From the NCBI GenBank assembly GCA_010909165.1, contig MU008192.1, positions 372,001 to 436,000 of the forward strand: 64,000 nucleotides of DNA, given 5' to 3'. Of the stretch, positions 10,693 through 22,003 are shown in pieces (position 1 is the stretch's first letter; the number at the start of each line of letters is the position of its first letter). Source of the stretch: Anthoceros angustus. Its lineage: Eukaryota > Streptophyta > Anthocerotopsida > Anthocerotales > Anthocerotaceae. A program made the translations under genes and the position numbers. The notes under the pieces were generated by a model that saw only the letters and a list, made by a program, of their open reading frames with translations, did not search any database and was not told the DNA's origin.

Positions 10693-12868
10693 ATGAGGAT
10701 GACTGCCAGGATGACGACGGTGCGGTGGCTGGCTTGGAGTTTGGCTTTGCTTGTGGTGCAATGCGCGTCAGGAGCTCCGCTCAAGACCCCCGACTTCGCG
10801 CAATGCCGGAACATCACGCTGAAGCTCACGCACAGCAACTACCGGTGTTGCCCGCCCGTGCCCCGATCCGTGAAGCCTTTCCAGTACCAGACTGACCTGC
10901 CGGTGCGGGTGAGGCGCCCCATCCACACCCTGGTGAACGACACGGAGTACTGGGACAAGTACAACCGGGCCTATGCTGCTCTGCGGGCGCTGCCGGATGA
11001 CGACCCCAGGACGCACAACATGCAGGCCTGGATGCACTGCGCGTACTGCAACAACGCGCTCATCCAGCGGGACGTGGCTCCGGACACCGTGCTGCTCATC
11101 CACAAGTCCTGGTTGTTCCTGCCCTGGCACCGCTGGTATGTCTACTTCCATGAGCGGATCCTGGCCAAGCTCATAGACGACGATACCTTTGCCTTGCCCT
11201 TCTGGAACTTCGACAACCAGACCGCCGCCGAGGGACACCACCGCGCCAACCGCTTCCCCTTGCAGTATACTGAGTGGGGTGCCCTGGGGGATCCCCTGCG
11301 GAGCAAGTTCCACATGCCGCCGCACACAATCGATATCCCCTTCGACCTCATCGTGGATTCTGGTCAGTCTTGAAAAACGTCGTTGCGAACAAGGAGTGGA
11401 TTGACAGCACATGTCGTTCTTGTGGATCACTGTGCTTGTTGTTTGTGTGCGATCTGAGATTTGCGTTTCGGGAAATTCAGGAGGGGAGCAGAGGCCAGAC
11501 TGTGGTTGTGTGTGATGTGAACTTTGCATCTTGGAGTCTGATGGTTTGCAGCAATTTATGTCATAGTGCATTTGCAGTCTGATCTGAGCTTGCCTACTTC
11601 GCCATCCCAGACGGAGGGATTGCAGCAATTTTAGGAGTGGAATGGATATCGAATTGGTCCAACCTGACGTCCTCTACTCTTGGTGTATGATTGTTGCAGG
11701 GGACTCTCCTTACACTCAAACGGAGCTGGAGGAGCGCAACAGAATTAGCATGAACAGGAACGTCTATCTTTCAACTGTTCCGCAAACCTTCTTCGGCCAC
11801 AAATTTGTGGAGGGGACGCCGGAGGCGCCTGGAGGCGGCTCAATTGAGTACATCCCGCACAACAGCATTCACGACTGGGTGGCGGATCTGACGTCTCCCG
11901 ACCACGAGAACATGGGGAATTTCTATTCCGCCGCTCGCGACCCGGTGTTCTACGGATTGCACTGCAATTTGGACAGGCTGTGGACTGTGTGGAATAATCT
12001 TCCTGGTGGCCGGCGCCAGAACCCCACGGAAACGGATTGGCTGGACACGGAGTTCATCTTCTTTGACGAGAACGGCGACGCGGTGGTGGTGAACGTCTCT
12101 GGCAGCCAGGAGACGGAGAGATTGCGGTACAGATACGAGGAGGTGGAGAATTCCTGGGCCAACTATTTCCCGCTGTCGCAGGGCTCCAACATTCTCCAAG
12201 CCGCGGCCAGGGCGCAGCAGCAGCGGCAGCAGTCCAAGATCGGTGCGTTGGTGAGCAGTGTCCTGCCGTCCTGGGCCAGCGAGTGGTGGAGGAGGAACGC
12301 TGCACCTGTTTGGAGTATTCTGGAGGAAGGCGCTGCGACAGAGACTGACGGCGACTGGGCAGTGAAACATTTGGCGGGAATTCCGCTCATGGGGCCCGCC
12401 TCCACGCCCGGCCAGAGTCCGGTCACCATCGGCGGGGAGCCGTTTCACTTCCGCGTTAGTAGGCCCGTGAAGTCCCTCCTCAGGCGGGGCGCGGAGGCAG
12501 CGGGGCTGGTGCCGGTGGCGGAGGAGGTGCTGGAGATTGAGGGGCTCGTCACCCCGATGATGAAGACCAACATCTTCGACATCTTCATCAACCTCCCGGA
12601 AGCCGACAGCAGCACGCCGATCACCATCGCCGAGTACGCAGGAACGTTTTACGAAATTCCCCACACTTCCGCTGCCATCAAGCCCAACGGCGAAGTGGAG
12701 CACCAGGACTGGCGCAATCAGAACTTCCGGTTAGCCATCAGTGGAGTCCTCGCTCAAATCGGCGCCTCCGACTCCAGCACCGAGCCCTTGGTAGTTAGCA
12801 TCATCCCAAGGGGTCCTGACAAGATGGAGCCGATGTTCATCACCGGCGTCACTGTCTTGCATTTGTAA
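10693..12868 (+). CDS. PPO: Polyphenol oxidase (catechol oxidase/tyrosinase), complete
   Basis: Two exons, 10693-11362 and 11700-12868, with a phase-1 intron (GGTCAGT...TTGCAGG). The product is 612 residues from 10693; in-frame ATGs also exist at 10672, 10699 and 10708. A hydrophobic leader (RWLAWSLALLVVQCASG) suggests secretory entry, not a thylakoid-lumen signal. CuA ligands are H115, H137 and H146, and the HCAYC motif supplies the thioether cysteine C119. CuB ligands are H277, H281 (HNSIHDW) and H311 (YGLHCNLDRLW). After the core come the DWL domain (DWLDTEFIFFDENGDA), a linker with a Q-rich run, and the C-terminal shielding domain. It oxidises o-diphenols, and sometimes monophenols, to quinones. 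All metal ligands are present, so it should be active once processed. Confidence 0.96.
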
Positions 12869-14561
12869 GTTAAAAACCCTCTCCTCCACAGCTGCAGGCG
12901 ACACACTATTGCCACCACCTGCCCTTGTGTTGGAATTAGCATCACTATTTAGGATCCCAGTTGCCTCGGGAATTGGGAAAGGCTGTGTTGTATCTTGTAG
13001 AGAGTGCTCTCCGACCATCCCTGCCATTGCAGCATCTGGGAAGAGGCGATTGTCGAGTCCTTGAATTTTGTCCTGCGAACGTTAGATTAGGTTTCAGTTT
13101 CTGCTGGGAGCTTTACCGGCTTCTGGTGTATGTACTCTACCAAGTGCTTGGCATGTTAGCATCAGTAATTCCAGTCTCATGGCTCTGGCTGTCGACTAGG
13201 GGCGCTGAAGGTGTTACCCCCAGTTGGTTCCAGTCGACTGACTCCTCTTTTGTCGTATCTGGCCCTACCCGTACCCCTGCTCCTCCAACCTGCCAAGCTC
13301 CTACAACTTCCCAGCAAGCGAAGAGACAGGTGCGCGATTCTTGTGGTCCGCTATTGCAGCCACCACGCTTGCTGTTCAAGTGGAAAATGCTAGCGAAGTA
13401 CACAAAAGTCGTAGATCTGCTGGAAAGGCCCAGCGTGATGGGATTTTGCGCCGGAACCGGCCATCAGTCACACACTAGGCTCGAATGCGAAGCAACCTGG
13501 GAAACCGAGACCGAGGAACATGGGACTCCGAGATGGAGGTACAAACACAGTGGTACTTGCTGTAGGTAGTGACAAGCCCCACTGTATCCGTCAAAAGCAT
13601 GAGAGGCAGCCCCTGTACGTGCAGAAGAGGGATGACGCAGGCTCGGAGCCTGCCGGCCTGGCGTAGGCCCTCCCTGGAGCCTGGCCCCCTCCAATCATCC
13701 ATGTCCCGGAAGCAGAAGCAGCCGCGAAACTGGTCCGCCACGGGCGCCCACGACGTGGCCCGCCGTGGCCCACCGAACTCCCTACCGCCGGTCACCCCGC
13801 CAATAATGCGCACCAACCCGCTCATCTTTCCGGCGGCCGAATCTCTTTCCACCCGGAAAGATAACCTTTCCCCATCTTTCCGTCATCTTTCCCGCCTTCC
13901 CATCCCTTCCTTTTACACCAGGTTGTATAACTCCCCGTCCCTGTTCTGCTCCGAGCATCGTGCTGGTTGACCGCGCGCGTCCCAACATGCCGGCAAGCTA
14001 GAGAGAGGAGAGAGAGGCGGGAAGGGGGGAGCAACGAGCGTCTGGGACTTGGGACTTGCTTGTTCTAGTTCTAGTGTGGAGAGAGTTCGCTGGTGGAAGC
14101 AGGGGCCTGCATGATTGCATGTAAATTTGGCAGCCTCCATCTCCGCCCGGCCATCTCTCTTACCCATGTGTGGCTCCTTCCCGAGCTCCCGAGCTCCCGA
14201 GCATGATTGGCGTCCGGTTGTGAAAATTCGCGCATCGCTCTAATAAAGCAGAGCCCAGGAGGGTGGAGAGTAGCGGGCAGGAGGCTATCGCGGCAGGCCG
14301 CGCGGTGAGGGTGTCAGGCCAGGCGCGGGCAGACCCGGAGCAAGGGCAGCCAGGCGTTGATGTGCGCCTGCTTCTGCGCTTTCTCCTCCTCCTGCTCCTG
14401 GTCCAGCCTGTGGCCGCCTCCCTGCGTCTCTTTCATCTTCCTCGTTTCCTTCTCCAATCGCCCAACAAGTTCCTGCGCCCCTGCCCCCGCCCCCGGCATT
14501 GTGCGAGCCCGGCACCGGAGCCGGGAGAGCTGCATTGCGGAGGGGGAGGCGGAGGCGGATC
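12869..14561. other. Intergenic: PPO 3' region and HPR upstream region
   Basis: No gene supported. The C-rich part around 13600-14000 and the later pyrimidine/purine-skewed part probably form the promoter and transcribed leader of the reductase. Three near-adjacent GAGCTCCC repeats lie at about 14177-14200. Confidence 0.5.
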
Positions 14562-14592
14562 GGGGACGGGGACGGGGACGGGGACGGGGGGT
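14562..14592 (+). promoter_or_regulatory. G-quadruplex-prone run in reductase leader
   Basis: Five consecutive G tracts of four or more, each separated by AC, end 22 nt before the reductase ATG. In RNA this spacing (two-base loops) is expected to form a stable quadruplex and to hinder scanning. That the tract lies in the transcribed leader is inferred from its closeness to the ATG. Confidence 0.6.
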
Positions 14593-14614
14593 GTTTGTTG
14601 CCGCTGCTGCAACC

Positions 14615-15708
14615 ATGGTGGCCACGGGGAAGAAGCCCGGGGTGCTGCAGACGCAGCCCATGCTGGCGGACCTGGAGACGGCGCTCAGCGCCAAGTACAC
14701 GCACTACAGGATGTGGGAGGCGGCTGATCCCAAGGCGTTCGTGGCGGAGCACGCGGAGTCGATCCGGGCTGTGGTGGCAAACGCGTCGGGAGCCAGCGCG
14801 GAGCTCATCGACGCGCTGCCCAACTTGGAGATCGTGGCCTCGTTCAGCGTGGGGGTGAACGCCATCGACATCCCGCGCTGCCGGGAGAGGGGCGTGCTGG
14901 TGACCTACACTCCTGATGTGCTCACGGATGACTGCGCGGACATGGCCTTGTCGCTGCTGCTCGCCACCGTGCGTAGAGTTTGCGCCATGGACAGATACGT
15001 GCGGCAGGGCATGTGGCCTATTCATGGCGATTTCCCCCTCACTCCCAGGGTAACCCACTTTGCTTGCCTTCCTTCCCGTTCTCCGTCTTCGCCTTCGGGT
15101 TCTTGGGCTCGTTGCGGTGATGGGTTTCGTTGCGTTTCCTTCTCCTGCTTACGGTGTTTGAGGGCGGTTGGGTGCAGCTGAATGGGAAGCGGTTGGGGAT
15201 TGTGGGTCTCGGGAGGATCGGGCTGGCCATCGCCAAGAGGGCGGAGGCTTTCGGGTGCCTCATCTCCTACTACTCCAGATCCGAGAAGGCCAAGACTCCC
15301 TACACCCACTATTCCACGGTGCTGGAGCTGGCGCAGAATTGTGACATGCTGATGCTGTCTTGCGCTCTGACCAAGGAGACTTTTCACCTGGTGGGGAGGG
15401 AGATAATCGATGCGTTGGGGCCCGAGGGCACGCTCATCAACATCGCCAGGGGGCCTGTGGTGGACGAGCAGGAGCTGGTGAGCGCTATTCTGGAAGGCCG
15501 ATTGGGAGCAGCTGGGCTGGATGTGTATGAGAACGAACCTCATGTGCCGCAGGAGCTCTGGGGGTTGGACAATGTGGTGTTGCTGCCGCATGCTGCCAGC
15601 CTGACTTGGGAAACCAGGCGGGGGATGGGCAACCTGGTGGTTGCTAATCTGGATGCTCACTTTGGAGGGAAGCCGCTTGTCACGCCCTTCACTGCGGACT
15701 ACATGTGA
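14615..15708 (+). CDS. Hydroxypyruvate/glyoxylate reductase, HPR2/HPR3 type
   Basis: Two exons, 14615-15049 and 15178-15708, with a phase-0 intron (GTAACC...GGTGCAG). The product is 321 residues, close to Arabidopsis HPR2 and HPR3. It is a D-isomer-specific 2-hydroxyacid dehydrogenase. The nucleotide-binding GLGRIG starts at residue 155. The catalytic triad reads R236 (INIARG), E265 (YENEP) and H283 (LLPHAAS). The N-terminal part has [11 protein letters not shown] and TPDVLTDD, typical of the plant cytosolic branch. It reduces hydroxypyruvate or glyoxylate with NADPH and backs up the peroxisomal photorespiratory enzyme. No peroxisomal SKL-type ending is present (the C-terminus is ADYM), which fits a cytosolic or plastid location. 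Choice between HPR2 and HPR3 is not possible by eye. Confidence 0.93.
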
Positions 15709-15804
15709 ATGTCACCTCTGTCTCCAACCCCTCTGGCTTGGAATCTTGGGACACAGACACAGGAGTGGTTCAGGTGATTGGGCCACACAACTTGGGTACA
15801 GCCG

Positions 15805-15840
15805 TCTGTGGGTTGGGCTTCAAGTAGCCCAACCCACAGA
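15805..15840 (+). other. Perfect 15-bp inverted repeat in reductase 3' region
   Basis: Arms of 15 bp (core CTGTGGGTTGGGCT) pair perfectly around the six-base loop TCAAGT, about 100 nt after the stop codon. It would form a strong hairpin if transcribed. An AATAAA-like signal lies much further on, at about 16139. Confidence 0.8.
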
Positions 15841-16526
15841 GCAACTGGTATGGTACAGCTTTCTTACAGGTTCCTGAAATCCGAGACTTATTAGAGCTTG
15901 TGGGTCAAGAAAAGTCCTAGCGTAGGAGATTTTTGCCATGAATATTGCATAACCTTGTACAAAACTCGTTCGTTGTAGGCAGGTTCGAACTGCGATCATG
16001 GTGTCATCGAATTAGGTCATCCAATCTTTGTTGAAATAGATTTTATTTGTCTTGTTGGCAGCTGCCTCCTGAAACTGGCTTTCCTCCTGGCTCTGGGATT
16101 GAGGCCCGTGTCCTTTGATTTAGTGGAATTGTATCTCGAATAAAGTTTACGAGCCTGCACTTTTGATTTTAGATCTTCCACTTAGCTCCTTCCACTATAG
16201 ACGAAGGGAAAGTGAACATGGTACGAACAAACGCTCTCCATTCTTTGCCCCACCAAAGGCAACGTAAAGTGAAGTGTTCTGTACCCGGCAACAGAGGAGA
16301 CAACGTGTCGTGAATGTTTTGTTCCCGGCACTTGAATGTACACTGGCCACAGAGTTGTAAATTGTGCACAGCGCCATGTCCCTTGGTGGCAGAAATTAAT
16401 TCTGCCGTAGCACCACTCACTATTCAGTTCTCGCTAGAGTCCAGCTCTGTTGCAACCAGCTGTTCAAGTCAGTTGTGGCGCACATTATCAGAGTTTCGGT
16501 GGGAACAGATGCTTAAGTGTCATGAT

Positions 16527-18521
16527 TTATTTACGCCTCTTGCTACTGCCGCTTCCGCCAACTATCTTCTGCTGCTTCATGAATGCCGAGGGGCACAGGC
16601 TTTGCGCTTTGCAGATTGCGCATTGGGGGGAAACAGGCTTGCAGACCTGTCACGACGGCACCCACGCACATTTGCACTTTGTACAGAAATGCTGACACCG
16701 ATGAGATCTGAAAACGACAACTTAACAAGATAACAGCTCACAGACCTGCTGACCGAATCCCACGAACAAGAAGCTCAACTCCCCCCAAACAGTTCTTGGC
16801 AACCATGGCTCTAGTGCCTTCCGTGTCTGCTCTGGACTTGATTTCTCGGGCACCCATCCTAATCTGCAGCAAACTCTCCTCACATTTGTATCGACGATAA
16901 TTCCTTCCTCACTCCTGCAACGTGGCATACCAACCAGGGAGAGGTCAAGGGTGATACCAATCACAACCATCGGACTCATCAACAACTTGCGGTGATTGCA
17001 TCAGGAACTTGGCACTTGCTTGTTTCACCTTCCAAATGCCACGCACATGACAAGAAGCGCAACTTTTGGACCCACACCAGGTAGTTTCATCTTTGAGCAA
17101 GGGGCAATGGCTGCTGGTCAGTCACCGATACAGCGACAACGGCCAAAACTATTTACACGAAACAGAGCAGTATGAAGGTCCAGGGACTCCCTGGCTTACC
17201 AGATCTTCAAGTTCAGAAGGGACTGTCCCATTGTGTGGTGACTTTGATAGTATCTGTGCTATGCCCTTCAAATGCTTTGCTTTTTGCCTACGATCCACAA
17301 TGGCAGTGCAACATAAGTCCTCAACCAGCCATTCAGCAGGAAGGCTACAGGCGCCGGGTTAATTGAAAAAGACAGGGGGTGACAATCTCTTGTATGCCCA
17401 CCTGTAGAATCCAACTGGCTTGAGAACTTCAGACAGCGTATCAATGGTGTTTCTATCATTGTCAATTGCATTGATAGTCAGGCCCCCGGGCAAGGCATGC
17501 AGCCTTCTCATGGCATCTGCAGTTACAGCATCCCTCGTCTGCGAGCTAATCATTCCTGCTACTAGAGCATGAAATCTCTGTGTTTCTGCAGGAGCATCAG
17601 GATCCATGAGCTGCAGAGCAAAAAGGTGCATGTTTGTTATACCAGGCTTAGTTCATCTCAACCAACATACCACCAGAAGCACGTGTCACTCTTTTCTCCA
17701 AAACCGTCAAACAAGAACCTGACAAGCCAGCCTAAAACACCATACCTGCTGTGGACCCAGCAAGTCTACAGGTGCATTCCGGTCTATCCTCATGTCTCTG
17801 TATCACGTGATTTGGGTTAGAGAAAAGGTGCATTACAAGCTGGTAGGCCACATGACATTTTTCCACATCTGCATCGGCCACTAAAACGTCCATCAGAATA
17901 GTGCAAAGACACCTACAAAACTCAACAATCCGCAAGAGAAGAACCACACCACATAGGGTATCAATCAGCATCCAACACCAGAGGGCTGGCATAAAAAGAC
18001 CTGATCAAATCAAGAACAGCTTCCCACTTGGCCGGTGGTCCAGCCACGGCACTTCGCGTATTAGAAGCTTCCACGAAATCGGCTTCCTCCCCAGCACTGG
18101 CCTCCGTCTTCACATCCGCCATATCTTCAATGTCCAACTCCTGCTTCACGTGACGCTCAACCCTGCTGCGCAATTTTGCAAGCCGGCACTTCTTCATTGT
18201 CGCAGATTCCTCCAACTTTCCTACTCTCTTCTGACAAGAGGACGCTCTCCTCTTTGGTTCCCTCTTCTCCGCAGGACACCTGCCAGCAGAAAGTTCCTCC
18301 TCCTCTGCTTCCTTCTTGACCTGCCTAATTTCTCTAGTGACAGAAGGCAGCACCTTCCCGCTATTTTCTGCGTCCTTTCCATCTTCCTGTTCCACAATGG
18401 AAGCTGAGATCTCCGAGCACGCGTTCTCGACCAATTTTGCCATCGACTGCCTAGCCTTTTCCAGTCCATCGCGACGAAACGAGAAGTTGGCGAAAATATT
18501 GTACTCCATGCATGGACACAC
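16527..18521 (-). CDS. NTH1: Endonuclease III homologue, DNA glycosylase/AP lyase
   Basis: Seven exons on the minus strand: 18521-18001, 17797-17746, 17610-17402, 17287-17200, 17090-17029, 16914-16746 and 16646-16527. All introns are GT-AG and all phases agree, giving 406 residues (Arabidopsis NTH1 is about 380). The N-terminal ~170 residues are low-complexity, charged and nuclear/plastid-leader-like. Then come the helical core (MISSQTRD, KPVGFYR), the helix-hairpin-helix LPGVGPKVA with catalytic Lys299, Asp319 in IIVDTNV, and the 4Fe-4S loop C369-x6-C376-x2-C379-x5-C385. The enzyme removes oxidised pyrimidines and nicks the abasic site by beta-elimination in base excision repair. Plant relatives act in plastids and the nucleus. 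The protein ends in a basic SSKRRK tail. The start is the first ATG of the open exon; a later in-frame ATG at 18509 is also possible. Confidence 0.95.
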
Positions 18522-19564
18522 GCGTAGTCGGCAGACTGACGAAGACGAGGATGAGGACTCGCCGGCTTTCCTTCACATGTACACGACCAGACAGAAATAT
18601 GGAAGAAAATTCTTACGCCTACTAACCTTTTTTTGCTTTTTTGGTAATGGACGAGTCTTGTTGCAAGCTGAAATTGAGCAATCGAGCAATCCTGGAGAGA
18701 TTTTTACAAAGGTTCACAATTCTAAAAAGCTTCATCGTAGGAAGTCACCTATCCAAGTAGCCACACACCAAAGGATGTAACTACGGCATTCATGGGGATA
18801 AAGACGAGGCCCTTTTTCGACTTTCTCATGTTAATCATATGTATTTAAGCATAATTAAATAAATGAAAATCTGGTTGTTGTGTTCTCACTTGCATAATTA
18901 CCAACATAGTCAATTCCACCCCCTCATCTATTAGGAAAAAAGGAGGGGCCACTGATGCCTCTCCCATCAATTTTGAGATCGCGATGAGGCTCCATAACGA
19001 AGGCGAGCATCTTTACGTCTCTTTGGAGTGCGACAGCAAAGTTGATTGAGAAAACTTTATGAGGGCTCCGTGACACCATCTTCAGCACTCTCCAAAAAAG
19101 CCAGCATCATCTAAGGCATGGAATATGCTATTCGAATTTTCAATTATAGAAATCCATTTGGATTGAAGCAAGCTGGTTTGGAGTGTGGACTCAGCTAGTT
19201 GTAAGGAATTATAGATCTTCTTGCCCATGGTTGGGCATAGAGATGATGTCCAAATTTTTGTTCCAGAAATCGACATGTTCCTCAAAGTGCCTTACATCTC
19301 TGCTCAAAGGTCCGAGGTCTTCAACAATTGGAAAAAAACTTCATAGAGCATAGAACACAACGAAAAAAATTCAAAGTGAGTTAGTTCCTCCTTCATGGGT
19401 TAATCTCTAAATTCTATACCATCAACCCCGATCATGCATTGATTAATTTTTTAAGGATTTATATTATACTAAACTAAATTATAAATTCAATAAATAATTT
19501 TAAAAATAATAAAAATTAAGAAAAATAGTAATAAAAATTACCCCACTACATCTAAAGATTGCAT
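18522..19564. other. Gene-free AT-rich stretch
   Basis: It contains the NTH1 upstream region and then AT-rich sequence with frames broken on both strands. I see no recognisable domain. Confidence 0.5.
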
Positions 19565-20334
19565 GGATGAGGGTTAAACACCACTTGTGACCTCCAACCC
19601 TATTTGATGTCCTAATTGTTGAATGTAGGCAGCACTTAAGACTCTTAGGCATTAGAAGTTAGGAGTGGTGGACGTGCCCAAGGATGTCATTAGCCGGATT
19701 TGGGGTTGGTAAGTAAAGCACAAGACACGCCCAATGGTCGTAGCGACACTGGTATATGTGGATTTTGGTCGAAGATTCCATGAAGTTCGAATCCAATATT
19801 TGGCCTACCAAGATAATGTCCATCCGATGGCCATTGTTAACAGTTTTGACAAGCATGCCGGAGTTTTCCCAGCTCACATACGATTGCCTAAGTTCTCTGA
19901 ACAAAAGTTGTCCACTTTGGCCTATGATGTCCAAGTTTGGTTGCGGCAATTAGGGAGAATAGTTCACACAAATGGTCGGTGGTGTCATGATCAAGCTTTT
20001 GTAGCCGTGGATCACAGCTTGGAGATTTCTACGACAACTTAATTTGGAAATCGGTGCTTGTCTACTAGATCTTGAACAAGAGTAGGAAGATGCTATGAAA
20101 TGGTATATCTCACGGTCAGGATCCGTGAGACTCGAGGTACATAATTGTTCAGGAAGAATTGGCTGCTTGTCCTAGCTTTGTTATGTATTTGTCCATTATA
20201 TGGTTTTGGGCCAAGACGGCCGCGGCAGGCCGTTGTCTTGCCAGGCCTCAACTACCTAATTACTACGTATTTACTGGTTAAACCTGTATTTATTCCGGTT
20301 TAAGTTTGGGAAAATCCGCAAATCAGCATTTACC

Positions 20335-20530
20335 ATATATGGTTGGTTGGTTCCTGATTCACACACGTTGCCTTAGTTAGGTTGGTATCACGGTTGTGAC
20401 AGTATATGTGTGGCCTCTAACCCTTTTGATGTGTAAGTGCTAAATGTAGGCAGCACTTGAAAGAAGGGTCACCCTACACTTCAAAGGCTGTTAAGCATGA
20501 GGGGTTATGAGTGGCCGACATGTAGTGGAG
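20335..20530 (+). repeat. Direct repeat flanking the copia nest (left copy)
   Basis: About 190 bp starting near ATTCACACACGTTGCC and ending GAGTGGCCGACATG. It matches 26640-26800 in the same orientation; a partial, more diverged copy lies at 19570-19690. The pair brackets the old copia fragment and the younger insertion, so it may be the terminal repeats of an older element. Confidence 0.6.
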
Positions 20531-20994
20531 AACAGATTGAGCCGAAAGATCATTACATTGATGAGCAATGTGCGCTTACATACCCGTTTGAGCGGGTAAC
20601 AGTTAGCAACCATGATAACTAAGCAAGAAACTGCTTGTATAGTTGAACTGCTTGGCTATGCCGATTGATGATGCTACAATACGAATACATTCTTTTATCA
20701 CTATACTATCTATATGTCACAAAAAGCGTTGAAAACCCAGTTTTGTTAAAAAAAGATCCCCTGTATCTATTTGTCCGTTGGAATACTACTCATGAGTAAA
20801 CCCTTGTAGAAGACCAGATTAGCTATGTTGAGGGATGTGTGCACATATTGCTGCTTCACTTGTCTGCTGGCCACCACTTTTTTGATGAAATGGTGGTGGA
20901 TTTTGATGTGCCTGTTAGACCGGGTTTAGTATCATAGAAATGGAGGATTGGTTGCCTTATAGCAAGATGGTAGGGCCGACCTGTGGCTGATCAA

Positions 20995-21743
20995 GATTGG
21001 TGAGGAATTGTCGCAACCATATGATTTCCTTGGCCGCTCAAGAGGTAGTTGCATACTCTGCTTCAGTGAAGAAGAGACACACACTCGGTAGCTTCTTGGA
21101 TGCCCATGATATAGCTATGCTACTGAGAACCATGCAACATGCGGCAATGGACTTTCAGGCATCAAGGACCTTGCAGTCTTGGTGCTCTTGAGGTATCTCA
21201 ATATCCGTTTGACATATGTGATCCAATGATGTCTGTCAGGGTCGGAAACATAGCGAGAGGCAACATTGATGGCTTGTGCTATGTTTGGCCTGGTCTAGAT
21301 TGAGAGAAATAGCGGACGACCTACGACTTCATCTTATGGGACATTGTGCGACTTAGCAACATCTTCAAGAGTGGAAGGGCTATCCAAGTGAGATATCTTT
21401 TCACTAGTAGCTATTGGTGTACAACAGGGCCTGGCCTCAGATAAGTTGAAGCGTATTAGGATTTGCTCCACATAATGTGGTTCGTGAAGGAAACTAGTGT
21501 GTCTTGAAATATTTGATATAAACTGTAGGCCGAGGGCAAATTGCAGAGGTCCTACGTCCACCATGTCAAATTGTTGGGATAAGAGGCCTTGTCGATAAGT
21601 CTGATGCTATTGCCAAAGAGGAAATTATCGTCGACATAGAGTGCAACCAAAACTAAGCTTTGTCCTTCTTGGAGGATATAGACGTTATGGTTTGTTGCAA
21701 AGAGGATAAATCCATAAGCAAGAAAGAATTTAGCATTGATGCA
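20995..21743 (-). mobile_element. Old Ty1/copia fragment, RT-RNase H part (left piece)
   Basis: The minus strand encodes, in order, a YVDD reverse transcriptase box (near 21620), the GPLQFALGLQ connection, and an RNase H end with TEAEYATTS (near 21060). Stops and frameshifts are present. The piece ends at the target duplication CGCAT (21744-21748) and resumes at 26502. The polymerase is not functional in its present state. Confidence 0.85.
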
Positions 21744-21748
21744 CGCAT

Positions 21749-22003
21749 TGAAGGATCGTGTGGCAGCACATGATGGTGGAAAGAGGAGAGGAGAGGAGGA
21801 GGCAAGTGTAACTCTCTCACATTGAGATGAGGCTTGGAGGTATTTATACCTCCAAGGGCTCCTAGAAGCTCCACAAGAAGCCCCTAGGAAGGAGCACAAG
21901 AAGCTTCCTAGTGATTAGCTTAGCTAAACTAATGATACTTAACTGACACCTAACTTAGACAAAGTGTATTAGTCTAAGTACATTGGGCTTTAATACCCTT
22001 ACA
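21749..22003 (-). repeat. Copia LTR (left, 3' LTR of the element)
   Basis: 255 bp with TG...CA ends. Its right 200 bp match 26268-26496 closely, including GGGCTTTAATACCCTTACA at the end. Confidence 0.85.

Noticed and set aside
13464-13852. Minus-strand frames between the PPO and the reductase
   Set aside because: They overlap one another in different frames in GC-rich DNA and show no motif; the region is better read as UTR and promoter.
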